Origin: Eucommia ulmoides
Taxonomy: Eukaryota; Streptophyta; Magnoliopsida; Garryales; Eucommiaceae
Assembly: GCA_016647705.1 (NCBI GenBank)
Contig: CM028329.1
Coordinates: 14,905,910 to 14,969,909, forward strand
Direction of reading: 5' to 3'
Length of the DNA: 64,000 bases
Both the position numbers and the translations under genes were made by a program. The first letter of the stretch is position 1, and every line of letters begins with the position of its first letter. Positions 48,407-59,170 of the stretch are shown here, in pieces. The notes under the pieces are model-generated. The model had not been told where the DNA came from, made no database searches, and saw only the letters and a program-made list of their open reading frames with translations.

Positions 48407-49921
48407 TGATAGGTGTGAAAAACCTATCTATTTCTAAACCGGATTTGTTAGTTCTCAAGAATTTTAGTTATATTTAATTGTGTTTTGGTGTGTTTTAGTG
48501 TAGAACAGGGAAAGGACCTCAAAGGGAGAGAAACAAGTGAAAACGGTGGAGAAACGGTGAAGAAAATGTGTAAAACAGGGTTTTGGTGAATGAATACCAC
48601 CGCATAAGCGGAAGTTCCACCACTTAGGTGGAAAAGAGGCAGAATGTTGGAGTGTTGAAGGGCTGAACCACCGCCTAGGTGAGAGAACAACAGAATATCT
48701 TGCCAGCAGCCACCGCCTAAGCGAAAAAACCACCGCTTAGGCAAAATCACCGACAGACTTTAACCTACTTAGAGCCACCGCCTGAGCGGTGAACCGCCGC
48801 TTAGGCGGTGACACTCTGCACAAAAATATCTGTTTTCAAATATTTTGAAGATATTTCCAACCCTTGACTATAAAACCCCTTTCTCCCCCATTTGCTAAAG
48901 AGGTTAGAACCCCTTAGACGTGAGAGGAAGCTCCGGTTGTTCTTTGGGAGCTCTCTTCCACCTTAGTTATATTAGATTAGTTTAGGAAGTATATTAAATT
49001 AGTTATAAACAGTGTTCTTGGCCAATCCTTGAAGAGCCAAAAGAAGAAGTTCATCAACAGAAAATAGGAAGCTCGGGAAGATCGTTCTTTGGCGAAAGTG
49101 GACTACTCCACTTTGAGATTTGGCTTTTCTTCCCTTGTTTTCATCTTTATATTTAATATTTATAGTTGGTAATGATGATCTCCTCTTGATTTCTATTGTA
49201 TTGGCTAAGAACATGTTAGTGTAATATAGAGATTAGTTAGGAAAAGGTGTAATTGTGTAAATACTCGTTTGGTTCAATATATGTTTCTTTAACAGTTGTT
49301 GTTTTAAGTCCGATTGTGTTTATCATTTGATGACGATCTTAATACACTTGTAACGGTATTAGGGTGGGATTTGAGAATCTAGGGTTTGACACTCGGGAGA
49401 GGTAACCCTGGATTCGGACTAGGGTAAACATATCGTTATGACCTAACAACCCGGGAGGGCGTTAGTTAGTATGCAATCAATGACGTTGGGTCAAAACTCA
49501 TGAGGTCTAGAGTCGTTAAGACATCGAGGGGGACTTTGGCGTCAACTCGAAGTCATGTATTCCCTTGTCTTACACTCGGAAGAGGTGGTGGAGGAGTTTA
49601 CGAACCGAGATTGTCGGATACCTAAACTCCGTTATTGTTAACCGAACGAAATCAAACGTGTTTTAAGTGAACGAAATCAATCCCTAATTAATCAACCTAG
49701 TTAGAATTAACCCACTAATTGTAATTTAGCTTAGTTTAATTTCAATTCACGTCTTCTGTCGTCAGGATAACACGAGACTACGTCAATTGCGGTATTCAAT
49801 TCAATTATTCACACTTTTCTCTGTGGGAACGATATCCGATCTTCAAAGATCCACTATATTAAAATTTTAGACCTCGTATACTTGCAAGCATACGTAGGCG
49901 TGCACAAAATCGCCCCTACCA
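48407..49921 (+). mobile_element. X2 3' LTR
   Basis: 1,515 bases, closely similar to the 5' LTR. It has a TATA box at 48869-48875 and a palindrome array at 48595-48812. It ends CCCCTACCA and is followed by GATGG. Confidence 0.92.
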
Positions 49922-51919
49922 GATGGCTTTCAACAAAAGTTACCTAAAATAGATTTTCTAGATTTATTAAGTGAATGAAAACCTAGACCTTGACTAACAA
50001 ACTTTTAAGGATGAAAATTATCCTATCTTTCACATGGTTGGATTATTGACTATGTATTAATATGTCTACATGGACGGATGATTATATTCATGTTGTATGT
50101 ATGCAATTCTAGGGAGAGATAGCTCTAGTAGGCAACTTCTGGATAGACCTCGGTTAGGAATTGGTTTTGTAGGACCACAGGTAACTCAAAAGTTTTGGAT
50201 TGACCTAAGCTTAAAAGCTATAATCCTCTAAGCTTAAAGTATAATTGATCTTTTATCCTCAAAATATCGATCTTTTGCTCTTATGAGTTAAGGACAAAAT
50301 TTTATTCCTCAAAATGTATCATCGTTCCTGGAACTAAATGATAGACTTGTCCTTTTCTTCCTCAGAAATGGATTATTTTTCTTAGGATATAATGAATGAA
50401 TTAGATCATTTCTCCTTGGACGTAATGACAAGATTATCCTATTTTCGCCTCAAACATGGATTATTTCTCTTAGGACTTATTTATTTTCTTTTTTTATTCC
50501 TCAAAACATGGATCCTGTCCCCTATGACCTAATGATATGATTTATCCTTTTATTATTCAAAAGGTGGATTATTACTGCTAGGACTCAATTAAGGGTCCAA
50601 AACACCTTTGAGTTCATGATGTCCCTCTAGGGTGACTCTATTTTGACAGTTTAACTGAACCTTAGCTGATTTCCTTGCATAATAGGTTTTGATTTACTTA
50701 AAGGAGTTTTGACCCTAAACCTTTAAAATATCTTCCTTATTGTGCATGATTCCAACTATATAGGCTTTTTGAGAAAATGACACTACCCTTAGGACATGAC
50801 ATAAAAATCCTAGGTAAATATAACCGAGGTATGTTTACTATTGGATCGCACGATCTAGATTTGACTGTGTGATGACACTTTCTTATATCTCGGTAAGCTT
50901 AACGTGTTTTTGGATGGTCGAAGTAGATTCTTTCACATTGTCTTAGTGGAGGAACTTTTGACAGTTTTGTTTGCAAAGGCTATTAGTTTTTATATATCGA
51001 GGTGGGACTTTCGTGCATTATTTAAAGGCAAATTTATTTGTGATTTTATTGGAGTAAGTTTTAAGTACATTACAAATGAAATAGGCATTTATGATTCAAT
51101 GTTTTGTATTAAGGACTTATTGTACTAAGTAAAGGAAGGACTCTTGTTCTTACATAATTTATTATGCCCTTATTTATCCTAGAATTTTTATCTACCTACC
51201 TAGTAAAATAATTACATAAATAATTGTACACAAGATAAAAATAAAAATAAAATCTCTCTCCAAGATAATGTCCTAAGTAAAATAGGGTTTTAGATATCAT
51301 ATATCCTAGGCTTACTATATGTGGTTCATGGATTTTCTACTAACGCATCATAGAAATATTTAGTTCCTAGATCTTCAAACCTCTAGCGTCGTTCCTGAAG
51401 GAACATCCATCTTTGGTTAGTGATCCGAGCGATGTGAATTTCGTAGCCAGATCCCCGGAGATAAAAATGACCGGCCTTACTTCTACTAACTCTTCTTCCT
51501 ATCCTAATGGTTTAGGAGATTAGGTCGGCGTGATAAAATCGCAAGACTTCAACCCCTACTGTCAACCTCTCTATCCCTAAGAGGGTTATGGATTAGGTTA
51601 TTCTCGTCATAATATGTAATGAAAAATAGGTAATCATGCATTGGAGAGAGTATACAAAAATTAAATAAAGAAATTTAAAGATTATGAATTAAATATAATT
51701 ATTAAAAGATGGTAATGTAAATGCAGTAATATAAATATAGTAAATAGATGCAAGCTAGTATATAAACATATTAAAAGAAATGTTTATTATTATATTTTTA
51801 GGGAATTTTTTTATGTTTGAAAAACTAAAGACATATTTCTTGAATTTTATTTAACCGTGAATATAGATTTAGACTCCACCTAGGCTTGACCCTCTAAAGT
51901 CCCCAACAAATTCGCCAGC
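49922..51919 (-). mobile_element. Tat/Ogre-like 5' leader, right copy
   Basis: From 51919 downward it matches the leader at 7613-9084. Below about 50590 it extends into sequence missing from the left copy, with repeated short blocks such as CTCAAAA.ATGGATTATTTCTC-like text (50270-50560). No recognised ORF. It joins the gag remnant at 43727 across element X2. Confidence 0.6.
51900..51917 (-). other. Primer-binding site, tRNA-Arg-like, right copy
   Basis: The minus strand reads TGGCGAATTTGTTGGGGA, two bases from the LTR end at 51920. It is equivalent to 7615-7632. Confidence 0.65.
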
Positions 51920-52493
51920 TGATGAACCTCGAATTTTGTTGAAAGTATAGGAAGTAGAAATCAGAAAGAAACAGAAAAATAAGTTTTCATTTCTCCCTCT
52001 TGAAATCCTCAAAATTTGTTCATTTTTTAAAAATGATTTTCAAGGGATTTTCTAGGCGTCAGTTTTGAAAACGTTCTTTAGGCCGGAATTTTGTTAAAAA
52101 AAAATGAGTCACTACCAAATATGGAATAAATGGTGTGCTAGGTCACCGGGATTTTTAGAAATTCATTTTTTTGTTTTGAAATGGCCCTTGTTTTGACTCA
52201 TAAAGGTCTAGTACCTGAGATTTGATTAAGTTTGGGGGTCAATTGTACTCAAGGAAGGTGTTAAGGACCCTAAGACGCTCGTCCATAGATGGTACCTAAG
52301 TCTAAATAGATGTTCATGTTTAAAGAAACTCCATGTAATTTCCTTTGGTTTTGTTTAGCAAAATAATTACCATTTTTAAGTTTGTCTTTTTTATGAATTT
52401 TATGTAATGAGAGTAAGTAAAGTAAAATTCTATCTACAACAAAAAATAAAACTAAATGTGATCAAAATATTTTTGAATTTTTTTGACGATCGA

Positions 52494-52650
52494 ACCTTAT
52501 AAAGGTTACCTACGTATCCCAGTTAACATGGGCAAAACATAATTCATCTATTTAAAGATGAACTGAATTTTATTTGATAGGTGACTGAACCTGTATGTGA
52601 GTTGCCTACGTATCTCAAGTAGCTGAGAATCAGGTCAGCACGTAGTTCAT
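52494..52650 (-). repeat. Two structured modules, minus strand
   Basis: Unit 1: stem 1 CCCA/TGGG (52518-52521, 52529-52532), stem 2 AACCTT/AAGGTT (minus strand). Unit 2: stem 1 TCTCA/TGAGA (52613-52617, 52624-52628). Both keep TACGTAGG beside the stem. Confidence 0.6.
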
Positions 52651-53731
52651 TTACGCAAAATGATTGATTTTATTTAATTTTGGTTATGAGAGAACACATG
52701 AATCAACTATGATATGTAAATAATCCCTTTGATTTTGTCAAGAACACCATAACCGAACAAATTTGATTAGGCAAGTTTTAGTGTTTATGTTTGAGTTGTA
52801 AGTTAAAAAGAAAGAAAATATATAGTACATATGCCAGACTTACTCGTAACTAAGAAAAATGGGAACGTTTTTTAAAATGGTGTGCACATATCCCCAAAGG
52901 AATAGAGGTCATCCCTTTATCCCGAATTTTTAGCCACAAGGTTCTTGAGGGTGTAGTTTGTGTGTGTATATATATATATAATGTGTCAGTCCACTAGCCT
53001 GAAGACTTAGTGTCAGACTGTGATCTTGATGTTTAGTAGTAATGTAAAGTCAGTTCCTAACAGTTGATAGTTAGTGGTTAGCAATTAATAGTTTGATTTG
53101 AGTTGTTGAGTTCAGTAAGATATGTTCATAAGAGAATCATAAAGACTATGCACAACTCATGGTGTGATAGATATTTTGTGAGAATCCTCACATGTTTTTA
53201 ACATGTTCTTGGATGTTTTTTGTCCTTACATGTTCTTTATGTGTTCTAGAACGTTCTCGATCTTCTTGATGTTTTTGAACCATTTTTTACATGGTTTGAC
53301 AATTTTGACATGTTTTTTTTTTTTTTTTTTACCTTTTTTGCTTGATTATAGGGTTTATATGGTATACATATGAAATATAAGTATAGAAACTATATGAACA
53401 TGCTATGTACAAGAAAAATAATGTATTTAAGACAAGATTGAAAGATTTTCAAGAAACGTACCTATTTCAAGGAAGTGGTCTTTCCCTAAACAATTGCCTT
53501 ATTCTCTTTCTTTAGATCTTCTCGGTTGTTCTTGATCATTTTCCATCAACCTCTTTAGATCTTCCCACAAAATACTCAAGAATTCCTTCTGTATGGTATT
53601 TTAGTCGAATTTTGAGGTATTTATTGCAAAAAAAAAAAAAATGAAAACCCTAGAGACTCGATATTAGAATTCATGTCTAGGGAGAGAAATGATGGGTTCA
53701 AGCTCTTTGATCTCTGAAAATAGACCCTAGT

Positions 53732-53775
53732 ATTTATAGGCAAGGAGGTCTGCGCATTGGGAAATTGCAGGCCAT
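53732..53775 (-). promoter_or_regulatory. LTR core promoter (TATA plus CCAAT-type dyad)
   Basis: CCTATAAATAC on the minus strand (TATA 53732-53738), with an imperfect dyad containing CCCAAT just upstream. Third example of the layout at 5589-5627. Confidence 0.5.
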
Positions 53776-53924
53776 CTCAAGTTCTTCCTTAGGGTCTATC
53801 TAGGTTAGGGGTCATCCCTTCTTGTCTTTATGTTGAATGGTTTTGAAAAATTCTCAAAGATTCTGTAAGATCTTTTACAGATTTGATAATGATTACCAAA
53901 TCATTAGATATCTAGGAGTTATGA

Positions 53925-54768
53925 TGTAGACACCGCATTTTCTCTCACTCAGTTAGTGTCGAATCAAGTATAATTTCAGTTAAACTTTAAACTCAGGTCT
54001 AACGGGAATAATTTTTTACCTGAGATCACACTATGCAATATAAAAATACAACCGAAAACATGACAAAAATAAAAAAATTTGAATTTGACAAAATACATCT
54101 AAGTAAAAGTTTCAAGTCAAACTCGAAATTCCAATGATTTAAGGAGGTCTAAAATGACTTTACTAAGGTTGGATTTTCACAAATAATATTTAGTATAGAT
54201 AAATCTTAATCACTACCCTTAAATTATTAGACATTTCAAACAATTAACTCGGTTACCCCGCCCCGACTTTGAAACATTTATTTTTCACTGAATCTTGTCA
54301 AATTTAACACTAAAAAAACAATTTCTTCTCTCATGCATACCACATCACATAGTACCAACAAACAATCCAAGACACCTTAATCAAGGCTTGAAAATGTCTT
54401 GACAAAACCCTCAATCACAAGGTGATTTAAGGATCAAGCTTGACTTAGATTTTCACCAAATCCAAGTAGTCTTGACAAACCACCCAAGGACCAAGCAATC
54501 AAGAGGCCTAGACATCATTTAAGGCCCACAAACCAAGACTAATAATGACCATGGATCTTTCCAATAAGTTTCCTACCAAATGGCAAAGGAAGGGAACCAA
54601 GACACTAAGGGTACAACCAACTGTTATCGAAATTAAATGGATTCGGTTTGCCATGTAATTAAGGAATTCAACGATCATTACATGACCATACACTCAAGCA
54701 TTAAATTTTTTGGATGACATGTCAAGACCACATTCAAGGTATCTAGATATTTTAAGCAAAATACTAGT
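53925..54768 (+). mobile_element. Plus-strand LTR start fragment lodged in the minus-strand LTR
   Basis: It begins TGTAGACACCGCATTTTC and is collinear with 4161-4990. It breaks at about 54768, where the inverted LTR resumes, so the sequences around the junction (about 54700-54768 and onward) form an inverted repeat with 55130-55200. The flanking minus-strand LTR parts join well without it. Confidence 0.55.
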
Positions 54769-55968
54769 TAGATCAACTATTTTGGTTTGCTTGTCATAAA
54801 TGCTCCCAATGTTCATTGTATCTAGTCCATGGGTGTCACTTTGAATTTAATTCAAATTTATGATTAATGATTTGGAGGCCACACATTCGGTTAATTTCAG
54901 ATGGAATCGGGTGAACTTTCTTTGTAACCGTCGGTTGGTTTCCAAGTTGCCTAGTTACCCTTAGATATTTTTGTGAAAATATGTGGATCATTTGAACCTA
55001 TCCATTCCATGTCATCCCAATAATTTAATTCTTGATGGTATATTCATTTAATTCATTGCTTGAAGGTTACTCATTTGGTTTGGTTTCGATAACAGGTCGT
55101 CACGATTCAAGGCTTTCAGTTGGTTTCTATGATATTTTGCTTAAAATATCTAGATACCTTGAATGTGTTATTAACATGTCATCCTAATAATTTAATTCTT
55201 TATGGGATGGGCATTCAATGATCATTGAATGCCTTACTTAGGTGGCGAACCAAATCGGTTTAGTTTCGATAATAGTTGGTTGTACTGTAAGTGTCTTGGT
55301 TCCCTTCATTTTCCATTTGGTAGGAAAATTCTATGTAAGATCCTTGGTAATTATAAGGATTTATTTTTGGGCCTTAAATTATGGCTAGCCCTTGATTTCT
55401 TGGGCCTAGGGAGGTTGGTCAAGACTACTTGGATTTTGTGAAAATCCAAGTCAAGCCAAATCCTTAAATCACCTTGTGATTTAGGGCTTTGTCATGACTT
55501 TTACAAGCCTTTATTAAGGTGTATTGAATTGTTTCTTGGTAGAATGTGATGTGGTATGCATGAGAGAGAAAAAAAATTGGCGTTAAATATGACAAGATTT
55601 AGTGAAAAGTAAACGTTTCAAAGTCGGGGTGGGGTAACTAAGTTAATTTTCTGAAAGGTCCTATGATTTAAGGGTAGTGACTAAGATTTATCTATACTAA
55701 ATATTATTTTATGAAAATCAAACCTTAGTAAAGTCATTTTAGACCTCCTTAAGTCGTAGGAATTTCGAGTTTGACTCAAAACTTTTACTTACCTGTATTT
55801 TGTCAAATTCAACATTTTTGCGCTTTTGTCATGTTTTTTGGTTGTTTTTGTATATTACATAGTATGATCTCGGGTAGAAATTCATTCCCTTTAAATCTGA
55901 ATTTAAATTTTATCTGAACTTATATATGATCCGACATTAACTGGGCGGGACAAAACGTGGTGTCTACA

Positions 55969-57012
55969 CCATCCTACTTTAAGTGGTTAAAGGTTTTACC
56001 ATATCATCATACCTTGACAATAACTCACAATTTTGATAAATGATAGTCGATTCCAAAACAAGTTTTGTACCCCAACAGTTATCACTAAACCAACAATACA
56101 TGACACCTCAAATTTTGATGATTCTCTCCATCAACAATACAACCTTATTGGATACTATCCAATGATCCAAATTCATTAAGGAACCAAATAACTAGAAAAC
56201 CATCATGCATCATAGAATACTTAGTCTTCGATTTCAAGACAAGTATGGTACACTTTAGAGTTACCTTGAGGATGGATCTTTTAATAAAAAAATGTGAAGA
56301 TCATTCGCAGACGATGATTTCCTAACTTCCAGATAAAGAATCCATGGATGTCCCACTAAGGAATAGAAGTAATAGGACACGATAGCGTTGATCCCTCAAC
56401 TCCGGGTCCTCAGGAGTTCGAAGGGTGAAGATCAACGAAAGCACTAAGATGCTCTATCGAATACGTGCTCCGCTCCTCGCCTCTACTGGTATACCACCCA
56501 AGAGCATCTCCACCTCTACCCATGATGTATTATTCAAAGGAATAGATCAACCTCAGAACCTAACTCTAGTGATCATCGCTAGTCGAGGGGCATCGGTACC
56601 AACTCCCCGCAGATTAGGTGAAAAGAATTTGTCGTCAAAAACCAATACTCAATTAGGGAATTAGGATACCCATGATCCATGCGAGAGGCCTGAATGGTGA
56701 TAAAATCCCTAAAGCCACATCCCTAGAGGAATAAGAGATAGTCGGGGTGCATCCACCTCGAGTAAAGGGTGTAAAAAGTCAACCATGACCCCCTGAAATT
56801 CCCATTATAGTGAGGGTTGACCTATACAAATTCAACCCTTGAATTAATAAGAAATTTGTTCTTTTTGAAATAAAGACAAATTAAGAAAATGATTCAGTAG
56901 CAAACCTAAGTAGAATGCAGGTAAATAGAAGGATGATCATAAACATCTCCAACTAAGGACTGATCCTCTATCACAATAGACTGAAGCCGCACTGCATCAA
57001 AAGTAAGGGCTC
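55969..57012 (-). pseudogene. Tat/Ogre-like 3' internal region with unidentified ORF, copy 2
   Basis: It matches 26390-27360 in the same orientation. On the minus strand the block SCPITSIP, a stop, WDIHGFFIWKLGNHRLRM (about 56400-56290) aligns in frame with the ORF at 26540-27748. Numerous stops and shifts follow. It directly precedes the LTR start at 55968, so this sequence belongs to the 3' end of an element of the same family. The solo LTR at 57013 cuts its upstream end, which resumes at 58431. Confidence 0.45.
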
Positions 57013-58425
57013 TGATAGGTGTAATTTACCTATCTATTTTCAAACCGAACATGTTAGTTTTCAAGTGTTATTATAGTATTTTAATATGTTTTAATATATT
57101 TTTATTTGTTTTGTATAAATCAGGTGTGTGGGGTGAAAAGGCATGAAAACGGATCATAAACAATCAAATCGGATCAAGAATAGTAGAAGAATGGTGGGAA
57201 AACAAGTAAAATGCCAAAATTCAGAACCTATAGCCCACCGTTGCGGCGATGGTGGTCAAAATACAGAGAAGGGCCTAAACTCTCTACAAACCCACCGCCA
57301 CAGTGGTGAGATCCACCACCGCGGCGGTGAAACAACAGAATGTCTCTGCTTCCACTACTGTATCCACCGCTACAGTAGTGGCCACTGCCGACACACCCAT
57401 AGCTGCGGCGGTCACTCTAAACAGATCTTAGGTATTTTTTAGATACTTTGTTTCCTATTTTCTTCCTTCTCTCCTCTATTTTATCCATTAGGGGCCCCTT
57501 AGTTTATATATATAAGAGAGGTTTTGGGGAGTGCTCAACAATTCTGAAGGAGAAGAACACATTGCGAAGAAGGAGAAACGATCGTTAAACGGTTTTAGCA
57601 GCAAATCTTTGGACAACGACTAGTTTCTCTCGTTTCTCTTTTCATTTATTAACTTTGGTTTATTTTTTGAGCATGTGCTAGTTCTTTTCTTGTTGTATAA
57701 ATGGTTATGGCCATTAGCTAAACGGATTTTTTCTAGGGATTAATAATATTTATGAAAATGTGGTTTATTTGATATCAGTGTTTCGTTAATGGTTGTTCTT
57801 CGTTATTTGATTGTGTTTACCATTATTCTATGTTTATATTCTTGTTTAGATATATTGAGAATAAGGGGTTTAACACTCGGGAGAGGTAACCACGGATTCG
57901 GACTTGGGTAAACACAACGCGACGATCTAATAACCCGGGAGGTAGTTAGAAAGTGTGCAATCCATGACGTTGGGGAAAGACTCATATGACCTAGTGCCGT
58001 TAAGACATTGATGGGGACTTCTTTGTTGATGGGAAGTTGCATATTCACTCATCTTACACTCGGGAGTGGTGGTGAGTGAGTTTACGATACAGAGATTGTC
58101 AGATAAGTTGAACACCGTCAACGTAAGTCAAACGATTCAAACACATTGAAGTAAATGAAGTTAATCCCTAGATAATCCATCCCCCTAAAATATCTCAATT
58201 TAGTTTATATAGTTTAATTAGTATAATTATTATTTTAGTATTAGTATTTATTAATTATAAAACTATAATTTTTATCGCCTAGATAAAATTAAGTTATGAT
58301 AATTACGATACTAGACAATAATCTCAACCAATCCCTATGAATACAACAACCCCTACTCTTCCCATTTTACTAAAACTTAACCCGTACACTTGTAGTGAAA
58401 GTAGCGACGTATCTACATGTTACCA
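57013..58425 (+). mobile_element. Solo Athila-like LTR X4
   Basis: One 1,413-base LTR from TGATAGGTGTAATTTACC to CATGTTACCA, flanked by perfect GGCTC duplications (57008-57012, 58426-58430), with no internal sequence. It is the product expected from recombination between the two LTRs of one element. Its palindromes have CCGCGGCGG and CCACAGTGG cores rather than CCTAGG. Confidence 0.92.
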
Positions 58426-58460
58426 GGCTCCATCACATAATGGTCTAATAATAGGATCAC
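58426..58460 (-). mobile_element. Short continuation of the Tat/Ogre-like internal region
   Basis: After GGCTC it reads CATCACATAATGGTCTAATA, collinear with about 27358-27385. It is then cut by the next LTR at 58461. Confidence 0.55.
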
Positions 58461-59170
58461 TGATAGGTGTAAAATACCTATCTAATTCTAAACCGAATTT
58501 GCCAGTTTTCGAGTATTTTATTTTAGTTTGAATACCTTTTTAGTTGTTTTTATTAGTCAGGAGAAGGGAAGTCAATAATCAGCAAACCGAGCGAAAAGGT
58601 AGAGAAAAGGGTAGCCAAAAAGATGAAAAAATGAGGTTTCAAAGAACAGTGCAAATCCGCCTAGGCGAAGTATCCACCGCCTAGGTGGAAATTCACCAGA
58701 AAGTTTTAAAAGTTGAAGAATTGAATCCGCCTAGGTGAAGTTTCCACCGCCTAGGCGGAAATCCGTCAGAAGGTTGCAAGGGCTGAAGTATTGAATCCGC
58801 CTAGGCAAAGCTTCCACTGCCTGGGCAGAAATCCATCAGAACGCTGGAAGTGCTGAACTACTGGAAGAGCTGCACTGCTATAAATCCGCCTAGACGAAGT
58901 AGCTACTGCCTAGGTGGAAATCCGTCAGAAAGAATAGGGGCCCAAGAAGTTAGTGCTCCGCCTAGGCGAAGAAACCATCGCCTAGGCAAAATTCTAATCG
59001 ACTTAAACTCCGCCTAAGCGAAGTTTCTATTGCTTAGGCGGAAATTGCAGAACAGCCCAAAATATCTATTTAGATATTTTTGAACCCCTAGGCCTATATA
59101 TACCCCTTTCCCACGTCTGAAACATGGAGTTGAAAAACCCTAACCCTAGTAGAACGCTCTTAAGCTATAT
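58461..59170 (+). mobile_element. Athila-like LTR fragment X6 with dense palindrome array
   Basis: It starts TGATAGGTGTAAAATACC. A TATA motif, GGCCTATATATACCCC, lies near 59090. Homology to the family fades at about 59170, so the downstream part of the LTR is missing. Between 58665 and 59045 it carries about six units of roughly 65 bases, each with TCCGCCTAGGCGAAG and CCGCCTAGG(C/T)GGAAAT. Confidence 0.7.
58665..59045. repeat. Tandem palindrome array, about 65-base unit
   Basis: Each unit pairs TCCGCCTAGGCGAAG with CCGCCTAGGCGGAAATCC and an ATCAGAA..TG spacer. It is the longest such array in the window. Confidence 0.8.

Larger units (their letters stand above)
43728..49921 (+). mobile_element. 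Athila-like non-autonomous element X2 (complete ends)
   Basis: LTRs 43728-45228 and 48407-49921 run from TGATAGGTGTGAAAAACC to CCCCTACCA. Perfect GATGG duplications lie at 43723-43727 and 49922-49926. Primer site 45235-45252 and polypurine tract 48393-48406 are both well kept. The internal region (about 3.2 kb) has no gag-pol and only the tail of the ORF present in X1. It is a structurally good, non-coding derivative that could only have moved with enzymes from another element. Confidence 0.92.
51920..55968 (-). mobile_element. Tat/Ogre-like LTR, minus strand, with an inverted LTR fragment inside
   Basis: The minus strand starts TGTAGACACCACGTTTTGTC at 55968 and ends GGTTCATCA at 51920 beside the primer site. 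The LTR proper is 51920-53924 plus 54769-55968, about 3.2 kb. Between them lies a plus-strand LTR start fragment. It contains a TATA box (53732-53738), structured modules (52494-52650), a TA repeat near 52970 and a poly-T run near 53315. No protein remnant. Confidence 0.65.

Noticed and set aside
57143..57442. 99-codon His/Gly-rich ORF
   Set aside because: It lies over the GC palindrome array of the solo LTR; His, Gly and Cys codons come from CCACCGC/GGCGGTG repeats.
58665..59045. CRISPR-like array
   Set aside because: The units are contiguous imperfect tandem repeats with related, not unique, spacers, in a plant LTR; there are no cas genes.
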